A stretch of 64,000 nucleotides of DNA from Desulfovibrionaceae bacterium (GCA_019421865.1 JAHZEL010000021.1:59112-123111), one strand, 5' to 3'; counted from the first letter of the stretch, positions 35,286 through 44,585 are shown. The notes: generated by a model not told the origin, from the sequence alone. Made by a program: numbers and translations.

Positions 35286-36953
35286 ATGAAAAGTTCAACT
35301 CATCCGCTCGGCACGCTGATCGAAACGGACGTGCTCGTCATCGGCTCTGGCGCGTCCGGTTGCGGCGCCGCCCTCGGAGCCCGCGAGCAGGGTCTGGACG
35401 TCGTGCTGCTGGATAAAGGCAAGCTGGAAAGTTCCGGCTGCATTGGTGGCGGCAACGACCACTATATGGCTGTCCTGAACGAAAAAGGTGCGCCTTTCGA
35501 CACCGCAGACGATCTTGTGAAGTTCTATTCCAAGCCTCTGACCGGCTACACCCCCACGATGATCGTCAACGGCTGGTACAATCATATGTACCACATGCTG
35601 AAGCGCCTCGAAGATCGCGGCGTGCAGTTCAGCAAGAATGCCGACGGAACCTACAAGCGTACGCAGGGCTTCGGCCAGCCCGGCACCTGGTGGGTGCATA
35701 TCGCCAACGGCATGACCATCAAGCGCGTCATGGCACGCATCGTCCACGACTCCGGCGTCCATGTCCTTGACCGTATCATGGCCATGAAGATCCTTACCGA
35801 CGGCGGCAAGGCCTGCGGCGTGCTCGGCTGGAACGTGGTGACCGGCGAATACGTCATCATCCGTGCCAAGACCGTGGTTTCCGCTCAGGGACGTTCTTCC
35901 ACCCGCGGTTACAACAACTCCACGCACAATCCCTACAACGTGTGGATGTACCCCTACAACACCGGCGCAGGCGTGGTTCTCGGCTATGACGCCGGCGCCG
36001 CGGTCACCGAACTCGATACCTATCAGCGCGCCACCATGGAGCCCAAGGGCTACGGATGCCCCGGCATGAACGGCATCAACAGCTCCGGCGCCCACGAAAT
36101 CAGCGCCATCGGCGAACGTTTCATGGGCAAGTACGACCCCATGTGGGAAAACGGCGTGCGCAACAACCAGATTCAGGGCACCTACCAGGAACAGCTCGAG
36201 GGCAATGGGCCGCCTTTCTACATGGATATGCGTCATGTCGATCCCGAGATCGTGCATGAACTGCAGTACATCCTCATGCCCGGCGACAAGGCCACCTTCG
36301 GCGACTGGGCGGACTGCACCGGAACCGACTTCCAGCACAAGCTTCTGGAAGTGGAAATCGGCGAGCTCATCTTCGGCGGCACCATCGCCGTCAACGACCA
36401 GTTCGAAACCACCATTCCCGGCCTGTTCTGCGGCAGTATCTTCCTGTACTGCTCCGGCGCCATGTGCGGCGGCTTCGAAGCCGGCCGTCAGGCTGCCCTC
36501 AAGGCTTCCGGCATGACCGAAGCCGGAAAGATCGACGAAGATCTGGCCGCTCAGGTGAAGTCCAGCATCTTTGCTCCTCTGGGCAACGATCAGGAACTGA
36601 CCTACCAGGAACTGGAAGAGGCCGCCCGCAACGTCATGATGTACTACATGGGCTTCCGCCGCTCCATGGCCGGCATGGAACGCGCTCTGGAAAAGATCAC
36701 CTTCCTTGAAGAACAGATTCCTCAGCTCCATGCCGACACCCTGCGCGACCTCATGCGCTGCCATGAATCGTGTGAAGTGCTCAAGGTGTGCGAACTGGCC
36801 ATCAAGGCCACCATGGAACGCAAGGAAACGGGCCGCTGCGTGTACAAGATTACCGATTACCCCAATCTCAATCCCGACATGGCGAAGCCTCTGCTTCTCA
36901 TCAAGGGCAAGAACGGCACCGAGTACCATTGGGGCAAGGCCCCTCTTCTGTAG
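35286..36953 (+). CDS. AprA-like FAD-binding reductase/dehydrogenase subunit (paralog 1)
   Basis: A 555-residue cytoplasmic flavoprotein of the fumarate reductase/AprA superfamily with no signal peptide. The FAD motif is DVLVIGSGASGCGAALGARE and the AprA-like loop is SSGCIGGGNDHYM; the FAD-closing segment near residue 380 reads TTIPGLFCGSIFLYCSGAMCGG. The usual C-terminal ESRGxHxRxD motif, kept in its three paralogs, is replaced here by ETGRCVYKITDYP. The next gene is a GltD-like oxidoreductase whose C-terminus resembles AprB, a likely electron partner. Substrate unknown. Confidence 0.85.
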   Translation: MKSSTHPLGTLIETDVLVIGSGASGCGAALGAREQGLDVVLLDKGKLESSGCIGGGNDHYMAVLNEKGAPFDTADDLVKFYSKPLTGYTPTMIVNGWYNHMYHMLKRLEDRGVQFSKNADGTYKRTQGFGQPGTWWVHIANGMTIKRVMARIVHDSGVHVLDRIMAMKILTDGGKACGVLGWNVVTGEYVIIRAKTVVSAQGRSSTRGYNNSTHNPYNVWMYPYNTGAGVVLGYDAGAAVTELDTYQRATMEPKGYGCPGMNGINSSGAHEISAIGERFMGKYDPMWENGVRNNQIQGTYQEQLEGNGPPFYMDMRHVDPEIVHELQYILMPGDKATFGDWADCTGTDFQHKLLEVEIGELIFGGTIAVNDQFETTIPGLFCGSIFLYCSGAMCGGFEAGRQAALKASGMTEAGKIDEDLAAQVKSSIFAPLGNDQELTYQELEEAARNVMMYYMGFRRSMAGMERALEKITFLEEQIPQLHADTLRDLMRCHESCEVLKVCELAIKATMERKETGRCVYKITDYPNLNPDMAKPLLLIKGKNGTEYHWGKAPLL

Positions 36954-37082
36954 AGCCCTTTCCGTCTGAAACCATCTGCCGGGGCGGAAACGCCCCGCGG
37001 CGGTTTCCCGGCGACGGAACAGCGTTCCGGCGCCCCCCTCCCGGTCATCCGGGAGCGGATCAGTCACTCAAGGAGTATTATC

Positions 37083-38774
37083 ATGCCGCCTAGATATAGT
37101 CGTGAAATCACCCTGCCCATCGTCATGGGCGACAGCCTCAAGGAGCAGTTCCGCACCTCGCCGTGCGAGCATTTCTGCCCCGCGGGCAATTCCATCCAGA
37201 AGATGCAGGCTCTTGTGGAAAAGGGCGAATTCGGTGAAGCCCTGCGCTACCTGCGCGCCAAGAACCCCTTCCCCGGTGTGACCGGCCGCGTGTGCCCGCA
37301 CTTCTGCCAGTCCAACTGCAACCGTGCCGGCTACGACGCCTGCGTGAACACCCGCGCTCTTGAACGTGCCGTGTTCGACTACGCTCCCTACGGCTCGGCT
37401 CTCTTCAAACGCCGTCCCGCCACGGGCAAGAGCGTCGGCGTCATCGGCGGCGGCCCCGCCGGTCTTACCGCCGCCTACTTCCTGGCCCTTCTCGGCCACG
37501 ATGTCACCGTGTACGAAGCCAATCCCGTGCTCGGCGGTATGACCCGCTACGGCGTGCCGGACTTCCGTCTGCCCCGCGACGTGGTCGACCGTGAAATCGG
37601 CTGGATTCTCGAAGTCGGCGTGCGTGCCCGCGTCAATACGATGGTCGGCCGCGACATTTCCTTCGCCGACGTGCGTGCCGCCCACGATGCCGTCATCGTG
37701 ACCACCGGTACGCCCAAGGAAAACAGCCTGCCCATCCCCGGCTCCGAAACGGCCGTGAAGGCTGTCGAATTCCTCCGTGCCGCATCTCTCGGCCTGCGCC
37801 CCGAAGTGGGCAAGCGCGTGGTCGTCATGGGCGGCGGCGGTGTCGGCTTTGACGCCGCCTTCGTGGCCCGTCGCCTCGGCGCCGAAGAAGTGCACGTCAT
37901 CTGCCTCGAAAAGGCCGGTGAAATGCGCGCTCCTGCGGAAGACCTCGAACAGGCTGCCGAAGAGGGCATCCAGATCCACAACTCCTGCACCATGTCCGCC
38001 ATCCGCACCAGCGACGGCAAGACCGCCGGCGTGGACTACTTTGAAGTGCAGGAATGTCGCTTCGACGAAAAGGGCCGTCTGACCCTGGTTCCCGTGGAAG
38101 GCGGCGAGCATACTCTGGAATGCGACACCGTGATCTTCGCCGTGGGCATGAAGACCGACCTCGACTTCATGGCCGAAGCCGGCGTCGACCTCACCCCCCG
38201 CAACTGGATCGTGGTGGACGGCAAGCAGGCCAGCTCCGTTGAAGGCATCTTCGCCGCCGGCGACGTGTCTTCCGGCCCTGCCTCCATTGCCGGAGCCATC
38301 GGCGACGGCCGTCGTGCCGCCTTCGGCGTGCATGCCTGGCTGACCGGTGAAAACTCCCGCGTCTACGCCATCGGCGAAGACAACACCATCGTTGCCCGCG
38401 ACGATCTGGCCGGAACCAAGGAACCCTATGTGGTGCCCATGGAAGAGATCTACGGCATTCTCCAGTACGAGAAGACCGAACCTCAGAAGCAGGCCTGCAC
38501 CAACCACATGGACTTCACGGAAAACAACGCCGGTTACACCGCCGAGCAGGCTCAGATCGAAGCCGCCCGCTGCATGCACTGCGGCCACTGCAAGGGCTGC
38601 GGCACCTGCGTGGACGACTGCCCCGGCTATGTGCTGGAACTCAAGCATCTGGACAACGGTCTCGACCGTCCTGAAGTGGCTCACGGCGACGAATGCTGGC
38701 ACTGCGCCAACTGCCGTACCAGCTGCCCCACCGGCGCCATCGGCTTCCGCTTCCCGCTCCGCATGCAGGTATAA
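37083..38774 (+). CDS. GltD-like NAD(P)H oxidoreductase with fused AprB-like ferredoxin tail
   Basis: A 563-residue iron-sulfur flavoprotein. The N-terminal Fe-S segment (SPCEHFCPAGNSIQ; GRVCPHFCQSNCNRAGYD) is as in glutamate synthase small subunits. Next come FAD motif VGVIGGGPAGLTAAYFL and NAD(P) motif VVVMGGGGVGFDAAFVARRL. The C-terminal 60 residues carry two [4Fe-4S] motifs (CMHCGHCKGCGTCVDDCPG and CWHCANCRTSCPTGAIGFR). The last resembles the stand-alone ferredoxins at 44586 and 49796. It should move electrons between NAD(P)H and the flavoprotein at 35286. Confidence 0.87.
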   Translation: MPPRYSREITLPIVMGDSLKEQFRTSPCEHFCPAGNSIQKMQALVEKGEFGEALRYLRAKNPFPGVTGRVCPHFCQSNCNRAGYDACVNTRALERAVFDYAPYGSALFKRRPATGKSVGVIGGGPAGLTAAYFLALLGHDVTVYEANPVLGGMTRYGVPDFRLPRDVVDREIGWILEVGVRARVNTMVGRDISFADVRAAHDAVIVTTGTPKENSLPIPGSETAVKAVEFLRAASLGLRPEVGKRVVVMGGGGVGFDAAFVARRLGAEEVHVICLEKAGEMRAPAEDLEQAAEEGIQIHNSCTMSAIRTSDGKTAGVDYFEVQECRFDEKGRLTLVPVEGGEHTLECDTVIFAVGMKTDLDFMAEAGVDLTPRNWIVVDGKQASSVEGIFAAGDVSSGPASIAGAIGDGRRAAFGVHAWLTGENSRVYAIGEDNTIVARDDLAGTKEPYVVPMEEIYGILQYEKTEPQKQACTNHMDFTENNAGYTAEQAQIEAARCMHCGHCKGCGTCVDDCPGYVLELKHLDNGLDRPEVAHGDECWHCANCRTSCPTGAIGFRFPLRMQV

Positions 38775-38796
38775 TCGTCACTACAAGCTGAGTGCA

Positions 38797-38837
38797 TAAA
38801 AAAACGCCCTGTCCATAAAAGGCAGGGCGTTTTTTTA
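38797..38837. terminator. Terminator after the GltD-like gene
   Basis: AAAAACGCCCTG and CAGGGCGTTTTTTT pair; the A-run before and T-run after make it usable in both directions. Confidence 0.9.
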
Positions 38838-39868
38838 TGCCGAAATTACCGGGAAGGCTAAAAGGCCGTGCGTGCGCATCATACAAAACATTCCGGTGCT
38901 TTCCCTGCGCCCCGTACAGAAAAGGGCTCATAGTCATTCCTGGCCATACCGTCCGCCTTCCGGGCATTCTGCGGCCTTCTCTCCTGCATGGACGAAAACA
39001 CCGTGGTCAGCTCCGGAACGCGCAGATCAGGCACAATAGCGAGCGAAGGGCTGCGCGCTGCCGTCGCAGCAGAGGCCGATGAAGCCGCCATCATAGCGTC
39101 AGCATGAGGGAGCGAAGGAGAGGGGCAATATAAAAACGCACGGCAGGCGCTGTTCTGATGTCCTGCAGAGTCTCTGCCGCAGCAGCGCTGCGTACAGCTT
39201 CCAGAGTGGGCTGCGCGCTCGTCTCAGAGGGCAATCCATGCCGGGCGAGATTCGCCGCCCCTCTGCTTCAAAAAATTTTTCAATGTTTCGAGCAAGGTAG
39301 AAACTCAAGCCGTGCGTGTAGCCTGTCTTTAATTTGAGATATAAAGCACAAAGCGACCATCCAATCCCCTTCCTCTGACGTCCAGACGGCAAAGAAAAAG
39401 CACAAAAAGGCTGTCCCCTTCTTCCGCAGGACGGAAATTTCTCTGCTGAATCCACCCTTTGACCGTCTCTTGTATCAACGTCAGCCCCCTTGCTGCGAAA
39501 GCGCATTTCCACAAAGTCGGCCTAAGCCTGCGCCATATTGCAATTTCACACCCGGCAGTTATTTCAAAATACAATAAAAATACTAATATATTTCATTGTA
39601 TTATTCATTAATGTTTGATTTCATCAAACAAAAATACAAAATTATCGCTTTGACTTATTCTATTTTAAATGTGATTTTTCGAGCAACTTATTGAGACTTC
39701 TGTGTTTCCGAAGCAAGCTGCGCTTTTCCAAGGGGACGGAAAAAGTCGGAAACGCAAGGTAAAGGAATTTACATCCGGGAATGGACGGAGATTTTCGGAT
39801 GTGCATTTTCACCGTGAGCTTGTCCAGTCGGACGCCGGGGAGCGGACGGCTGGCGAGGACGATGGCAA
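38838..39868. other. Long intergenic region, possible gene remnant
   Basis: About 1 kb without a convincing gene. Minus-strand frames at 38879-39094, 39099-39512 and 39329-39574 lack ribosome-binding sites and recognisable products. The one ending at 39574 begins about 40 bp from LysR box 2, the place a divergent gene would start, so it may be a decayed divergent gene. Positions 39560-39700 are strongly AT-rich and form the promoter of the next operon. Confidence 0.45.
39612..39630. promoter_or_regulatory. LysR box 2 (upstream of ferredoxin-flavoprotein-transporter operon)
   Basis: TGTTTGATTTCATCAAACA is an exact 8-3-8 palindrome, differing from box 1 at 2 of 19 positions. Its centre is 29 bp upstream of a TTGACT hexamer (39650-39655), the same spacing as box 1. 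Confidence 0.7.
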
Positions 39869-40141
39869 ATGATACAGCATATCGACGACGCCAAATGCGT
39901 CGGCTGCGGCGTATGCGTGCAGAAGTGTCCTCTGGACACCATTCGGCTCAATGAACAGGGAAAGGCGTTCATTGCATACCCCGATGACTGCATGACCTGT
40001 TATGTTTGCGAAAGGCTTTGCCCCGCCGGAGCCATTTTTGTTCATCCGTTCAAGGAAAAGCTGCCCCCGGTCTTTCCGGGCCCCCGGTATGATGCCGTGG
40101 AAGGCAACGACCTCAGGGACAAGGAGGTCTACCATGCCTGA
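39869..40141 (+). CDS. AprB-like two-[4Fe-4S] ferredoxin
   Basis: A 90-residue cytoplasmic ferredoxin with two complete cluster motifs: CVGCGVCVQKCPLDTI (C-x2-C-x2-C-x3-CP) and CMTCYVCERLCPAGAI. The order resembles the core of adenylylsulfate reductase beta without its long C-terminal tail. Its last 8 bp overlap the start of the flavoprotein at 40134, so the two are translationally coupled and probably form a complex. Confidence 0.87.
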   Translation: MIQHIDDAKCVGCGVCVQKCPLDTIRLNEQGKAFIAYPDDCMTCYVCERLCPAGAIFVHPFKEKLPPVFPGPRYDAVEGNDLRDKEVYHA

Positions 40142-41858
40142 CAGAAATACCCACATCGTGGAAAGCGATCTTCTCATCATCGGCGGAGGCTCCGCCGGTC
40201 TGTGGGCAGCCAAGCGCTTCACCGAGCTTCTGCCTGAAAAGAAGGTCGTCATCGTGGACAAGGGCCCCAAGGAATGGGGCGGACTCATGTCCATGGCCGG
40301 CGGCGACTTCGACGCCGTTCTGCCCGGCGACGATCTGGACGCCTGGGTGGAAGACTTCGTCTACTACTTCGACGGTCTCTGCGATCAGGAGCAGATCGAA
40401 GAAATTCTCCGTCGTTCGCATGAACGGCTGGAAGACTACCAGCGCTACGGCTGCGAATTCTTCCGCAAGGAAGACGGCACGCTCAAGAGCATCCCCCAGC
40501 GGGGTCTGCCCCATGTAAAGCTGTATCCCGCGAAGCTCGTGGGACGCGGCGGAGAGGACATGGTCCGGAACCTCGTGCGCCAGCTGCGCAAGGCCAACGT
40601 GACGAGCCTCGGACGCATCGTGGTGACCGATCTTCTCAAGCAGAACGGTCGTGTCGTAGGCGCAGTGGGCTTCGACTCCATAAACGGTGACTTTTACCGC
40701 TTCCGCGCTCAGGTGGTCATCGCAGCCACGGGCGTAGGCGGCTGGAAGACCTCCTACGGCAAGAACACCCCCACGGGTGAAGGCGTGGAAATGGTGTGGA
40801 ACGCAGGCGCAAGACTCAAGGACTTCGAGTTCAGCCGCGTGTGGAACATGCCCCGCTACTTCGGATGGGAAGGTCAGACAAAGCTGATTCCGCTGGGAGC
40901 CCGCTTCGTCAACGCTGCGGGAGAGCCCTTCATGGAAAAGTACTCCCCCGTGCTCGGCGTAAATACCGACCCGCACTTCATTACCATAGCCATGGCTATG
41001 GAAATCCGTGCCGGACGCGGCCCCATCTACTTCGACATAAGCCGCATCAATCCCGACGATCTCATTCTCCTCCGTCCCCAGAACGGCTGGCAGCTCATGA
41101 ACTATGAGAAGCTGTGCAAACTGGGCATGGATCTCTTCCGGGACAATACCGAATGGCTGCCGCAGATGACCATTTCCTACGGCGGCATGGAAGCCGGCAT
41201 CAAGGGCACCACCAATGTGGAAGGCCTGTTTGCCGCCGGTACGGCCAGAAGCACCGAACCCGGCGTGTATGCCGGCGGATTCGCGCTCATGAGCACGTCC
41301 GTCACCGGTCACCTGGCCGGTGAAGGCGCCGCCGAATTCCTCTCCTCCGCCGCTCCCGTGAACGGCGACGACGTTGATGAGGACATCGACGCCCTGCGCG
41401 ACGCCATTTATGCGCCCCTCGGCCGCGAAGGCATTGCCCCCCGCGACGTTCTCAAGAAAATCCAGACCGCCATGTTCCCCTATGACGTCTCCATTCTGAA
41501 GACGGAAGCCTCTCTGCAGCGCGCGCTCGATGAAATCACGCGCATCAGCGAAGAAGAAATCCCGAACATGGCCGCCGCGGACACGCACTACCTTCTCAAG
41601 CTGCGCGAAGTGCGCGGCATGGCCCTCGTAAGCGAACTGTACCTGCGTGCCTCGCTCGAACGCCGCGAATCCCGTGCAGGACACTTCCGCGAGGACTTCC
41701 CCCATCGCGCCGAAGACGGCCTTGCCTGGCTGCTCATCCAGCGCGGTGAAGACGGTACCATGCACTTCAGCAGAAAGCGTGTTCCCCTGGAACGCTACCG
41801 TCATCCCATCACCCGGTACTATCAGGACAATTTCCGCTTCGTCTCGGAAGACCGCTAA
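40134..41858 (+). CDS. AprA-like FAD-binding reductase/dehydrogenase subunit (paralog 2)
   Basis: A 574-residue cytoplasmic flavoprotein starting at the ATG at 40134 behind CAAGGAGGTC. The FAD motif is DLLIIGGGSAGLWAAKRF; GGLMSMAGGDFDAVL takes the place of the GNDH loop of its paralogs, so the substrate pocket probably differs. The second FAD segment is GTTNVEGLFAAGTARSTEPG. The C-terminal superfamily motif is intact: ERRESRAGHFREDFPHRAED. It is coupled to the ferredoxin upstream and followed after 31 bp by an SLC13 transporter that may import its substrate. Confidence 0.86.
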   Translation: MPDRNTHIVESDLLIIGGGSAGLWAAKRFTELLPEKKVVIVDKGPKEWGGLMSMAGGDFDAVLPGDDLDAWVEDFVYYFDGLCDQEQIEEILRRSHERLEDYQRYGCEFFRKEDGTLKSIPQRGLPHVKLYPAKLVGRGGEDMVRNLVRQLRKANVTSLGRIVVTDLLKQNGRVVGAVGFDSINGDFYRFRAQVVIAATGVGGWKTSYGKNTPTGEGVEMVWNAGARLKDFEFSRVWNMPRYFGWEGQTKLIPLGARFVNAAGEPFMEKYSPVLGVNTDPHFITIAMAMEIRAGRGPIYFDISRINPDDLILLRPQNGWQLMNYEKLCKLGMDLFRDNTEWLPQMTISYGGMEAGIKGTTNVEGLFAAGTARSTEPGVYAGGFALMSTSVTGHLAGEGAAEFLSSAAPVNGDDVDEDIDALRDAIYAPLGREGIAPRDVLKKIQTAMFPYDVSILKTEASLQRALDEITRISEEEIPNMAAADTHYLLKLREVRGMALVSELYLRASLERRESRAGHFREDFPHRAEDGLAWLLIQRGEDGTMHFSRKRVPLERYRHPITRYYQDNFRFVSEDR

Positions 41859-41889
41859 CATACGCCGTTCCCATCAGGAGAAACTTATC

Positions 41890-43362
41890 ATGGCTGCTAC
41901 TACCAGCACTGCTCCCGCCGCGCCCAACAAGCCGAACGTCATGTACTTCGTGCACACCATCATCTGCCTTGCGATCATGTTCGGTTTCGGGCAGCTCACC
42001 CCCGTGGAACCCCTCACGCCGCTGGGCATGAACCTCATCGGCATCTTCCTCGGCGTGCTCTACGGCTGGATCTTCATCGACATCATCTGGCCCAGCATCG
42101 CCGGCCTGCTCGCCCTCATGCTCGTCGGCGGCATGAAGCCCGGCGTTCTGCTCAACAAGAGCTTCGGCGACCCCATCGTCGTCATGATGTTCTTCATCTT
42201 CGTGTTCTGCGCCACCATCAACTACTACGGCCTGTCCAAGTTCATCTCGCTGTGGTTCATCACCCGCAAGGCCGTGGCCGGCAAGCCCTGGCTGTTCACC
42301 TATACCTTCCTCGCCTCCATCATGCTGCTCGGCGGCCTGACCAGCGCCTCTCCCGCTGCCGTCATCGGCTGGAGCATTCTGTACGGCGTGTGTGAAGTGT
42401 GCGGCTACAAGAAGGGCGACGGCTATCCTACCATGATGGTGTTCGGCGTCGTTTATGCCGCCCAGGTGGGCATGGCTCTCATTCCCTTCAAGCAGGCCGC
42501 CCTTACCGTCATGAGCGCCTATGAAACCATGTCCGGCACGCATATCGACTACGCCAAGTACATGATGATCGCGCTTGTCGCCTGCGCTCTCTGCTCCCTG
42601 CTCTTCCTGCTCATCGGCAAGTACATCTTCCGTCCCGACGTGAGCAAGCTCGCCGACCTCGACGCCAGCAAACTCGACAAGGACCAGAGCCTCTGCCTCA
42701 ACAACGTTCAGAAGTCGGTTCTCGGCTTCCTGTTCGCCCTGGTGGCTCTGCTTCTCATTCCCGCCTTCCTGCCCAAGGATCTGTTCGTCGTCCGCTTCCT
42801 GCAGGGCATCGGCAACACCGGCATCTGCATGTTCCTCGTGGGCGTGATGTGCTTCATCAAGGTCAACGGCAAGCCGCTGCTCCGCTTCAAGGCCATGGTC
42901 GACGACGGCGTGGCGTGGGGCATCATCTTCATCCTTGCCATGGTTCAGCCCCTCTCCGGCGCCATGGCGAACCCCGCAAGCGGCATTACTCCCTTCCTCA
43001 TGGCCGTCCTTGAACCCCTGTTCGGTTCCGGCTCCCCGATGTTCTTCGCTCTGTGCATGGGCCTTCTGGCTACCATTCTCACGCAGTTCATCAACAACGG
43101 CGCCGTGGGCGTGGCCCTCATGCCGGTCATCTTCAGCTACTGCACCAACATCGGCGTCGGACCGGAACTGCCCGTCATCATGGTGGTCATGGGCGTGCAT
43201 CTGGCCTTCCTCACTCCTGCCGCCAGCTCCAGCGCCGCGCTTCTGCACGGCAACGAATGGGCCAGCACCAAGAGCATCTGGAAGTCCTCTCCCATCGTTA
43301 TCCTGCTGTCCTGGATTCTGATGAGCGCCGTCGTCGCCATCCTCGGCTCGATGCTCTTCTAA
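41890..43362 (+). CDS. SLC13/DASS-family organic anion transporter
   Basis: A 490-residue inner-membrane protein with about 12 hydrophobic helices. The SLC13-type helical hairpin regions are visible (GGLTSASPAAVIGWSILYG in the first repeat; TQFINNGAVGVALMPVIFSY in the second, with the conserved N-N-G element). Family members import di- and tricarboxylates or sulfate with Na+. As the last gene of the ferredoxin-flavoprotein operon it most likely imports that flavoprotein's substrate; dicarboxylate is only a family-level guess. Confidence 0.85.
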   Translation: MAATTSTAPAAPNKPNVMYFVHTIICLAIMFGFGQLTPVEPLTPLGMNLIGIFLGVLYGWIFIDIIWPSIAGLLALMLVGGMKPGVLLNKSFGDPIVVMMFFIFVFCATINYYGLSKFISLWFITRKAVAGKPWLFTYTFLASIMLLGGLTSASPAAVIGWSILYGVCEVCGYKKGDGYPTMMVFGVVYAAQVGMALIPFKQAALTVMSAYETMSGTHIDYAKYMMIALVACALCSLLFLLIGKYIFRPDVSKLADLDASKLDKDQSLCLNNVQKSVLGFLFALVALLLIPAFLPKDLFVVRFLQGIGNTGICMFLVGVMCFIKVNGKPLLRFKAMVDDGVAWGIIFILAMVQPLSGAMANPASGITPFLMAVLEPLFGSGSPMFFALCMGLLATILTQFINNGAVGVALMPVIFSYCTNIGVGPELPVIMVVMGVHLAFLTPAASSSAALLHGNEWASTKSIWKSSPIVILLSWILMSAVVAILGSMLF

Positions 43363-43410
43363 TCAGCACTGACAATTTCCGGACCTGCCGAACGGTTTGA
43401 GTCCGAGTCC

Positions 43411-43450
43411 CCAAGGCCCTTTTCCTCTTCCCGGAAAAGGGCCTTTTCCG
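43411..43450 (+). terminator. Terminator after the first SLC13 operon
   Basis: AAGGCCCTTTTCC and GGAAAAGGGCCTT form a 13-bp stem followed by TTCC. Confidence 0.75.
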
Positions 43451-43570
43451 ACTCTTGCCTTCGCGCCTGTACACCTGTTAGATGATCCCCAGTCAACCGC
43501 CTCAGAACATGCCGCGGCAGACCGTACATCGCTGACAAGCGGCCGCGATCTGCCCTTCGAGGGAGCGTCC

Positions 43571-44287
43571 ATGAAAAATACATCCTTCCCGATACCGGCT
43601 TCTTTTCCGGGCTTCACGTCCTTTGCCGTTCCCGTGGTGCAGGGAGAAGTCGATCCGGACGCGGCCGTATGGCGGGAAATACGCCGGGAAGGAACCAGCA
43701 TGCAGTTCCGGGCCGGAACGTTCATCGACATTTCCGGAGCGCATCTGCTCGACATGTACTGCCTGGAAAAGGGCCGCGTGCGCATTCTGTTCGACACGCT
43801 GGAGGGAAGACAGAGGGCGCTCATGACCTTCGAGCCGGGAGGCATCTTCAATCTTGCCTGCGCACTGACCAGAAAGGATGCGTCCGGTCAGTACCAGTGC
43901 GTGAAGGACAGCGTGATCTGGCGCGTGCCGGGCACCGTGCTTCAGGATGAAAAAGGCGTCATGACCTGCCCCTCCCTTGCCGCCTATGCGCTTCGCCAGA
44001 TGGGAACCGTGGCTCTGATTCACAGCACCTTTCTCTCCGACATGCTCATGGATGACTTCATCATCCGTTTCTGCCGCTATCTGCTCTCCCTGTCTGCGCG
44101 ATACAACAGCACGGACTTTCCTCTCGGCATGACGCAGGAACGCTGCGCCTCCATGCTCGGCGTGCACAGGGCAACGCTGTGCCGGGCCATCCAGTATCTG
44201 AAAAAGAACGGTGTCATCGACAGCTTCCGGCGCAGCAGAGTCACCATTCTTGATCCGGAAAGGCTGCGCACGCTCGCAGGCATCTAA
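43571..44287 (+). CDS. Crp/Fnr-family transcriptional regulator
   Basis: A 238-residue regulator starting at the ATG at 43571 behind CGAGGGAG. The N-terminal cupin (FRAGTFIDISGAHLLDMYCL, KGRVRILFDTLEGRQRAL, FEPGGIFNLACAL) is followed by a Crp-type HTH (TQERCASMLGVHRATLCRAI). There is no FNR-type N-terminal Cys cluster, so direct Fe-S oxygen sensing is unlikely. It sits between two flavoprotein operons, and a 24-bp palindrome (44478-44501) lies in the gap before the second, a probable target. Confidence 0.88.
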   Translation: MKNTSFPIPASFPGFTSFAVPVVQGEVDPDAAVWREIRREGTSMQFRAGTFIDISGAHLLDMYCLEKGRVRILFDTLEGRQRALMTFEPGGIFNLACALTRKDASGQYQCVKDSVIWRVPGTVLQDEKGVMTCPSLAAYALRQMGTVALIHSTFLSDMLMDDFIIRFCRYLLSLSARYNSTDFPLGMTQERCASMLGVHRATLCRAIQYLKKNGVIDSFRRSRVTILDPERLRTLAGI

Positions 44288-44477
44288 TTTCCGCGTCGTT
44301 CCTTCCGAAAAAGTCCCGGCTTTCGTTCTTTTTCTCACATTCCTGCAGCATTAAGCCGTAACCACCTGCAGGCCTTTCCCGCCTGCCGGAATCCTCCTTT
44401 CTGCACGAACGGCGATGATGGCGCAACGCTTGTCGCGCTTACGCTGCAAAAAGCTCTTCTTTTCCCATAAATCCATC

Positions 44478-44501
44478 AAAATGTCGCATATGCGATATTT
44501 T
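44478..44501. promoter_or_regulatory. 24-bp palindrome upstream of second operon
   Basis: AAAATGTCGCATATGCGATA followed by TTTT: an exact TCGCATATGCGA core (44484-44495) with complementary AT flanks and one mismatched pair. It lies about 85 bp upstream of the ferredoxin start; candidate operator of the Crp/Fnr regulator. Confidence 0.55.
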
Positions 44502-44585
44502 TACAAAATCCTTTGTGAAATCATGTACGCATCACTGATCAACGATGCTGCCGTGCAAATGCCACTTCTGCGAAGGAGAAAAAAT

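Noticed and set aside
35295..38702. Two long minus-strand open frames opposite the flavoprotein and GltD-like genes
   Set aside because: Products rich in His, Val, Ala and Gly with no motifs; the plus-strand genes have clear FAD and Fe-S motifs and ribosome-binding sites.
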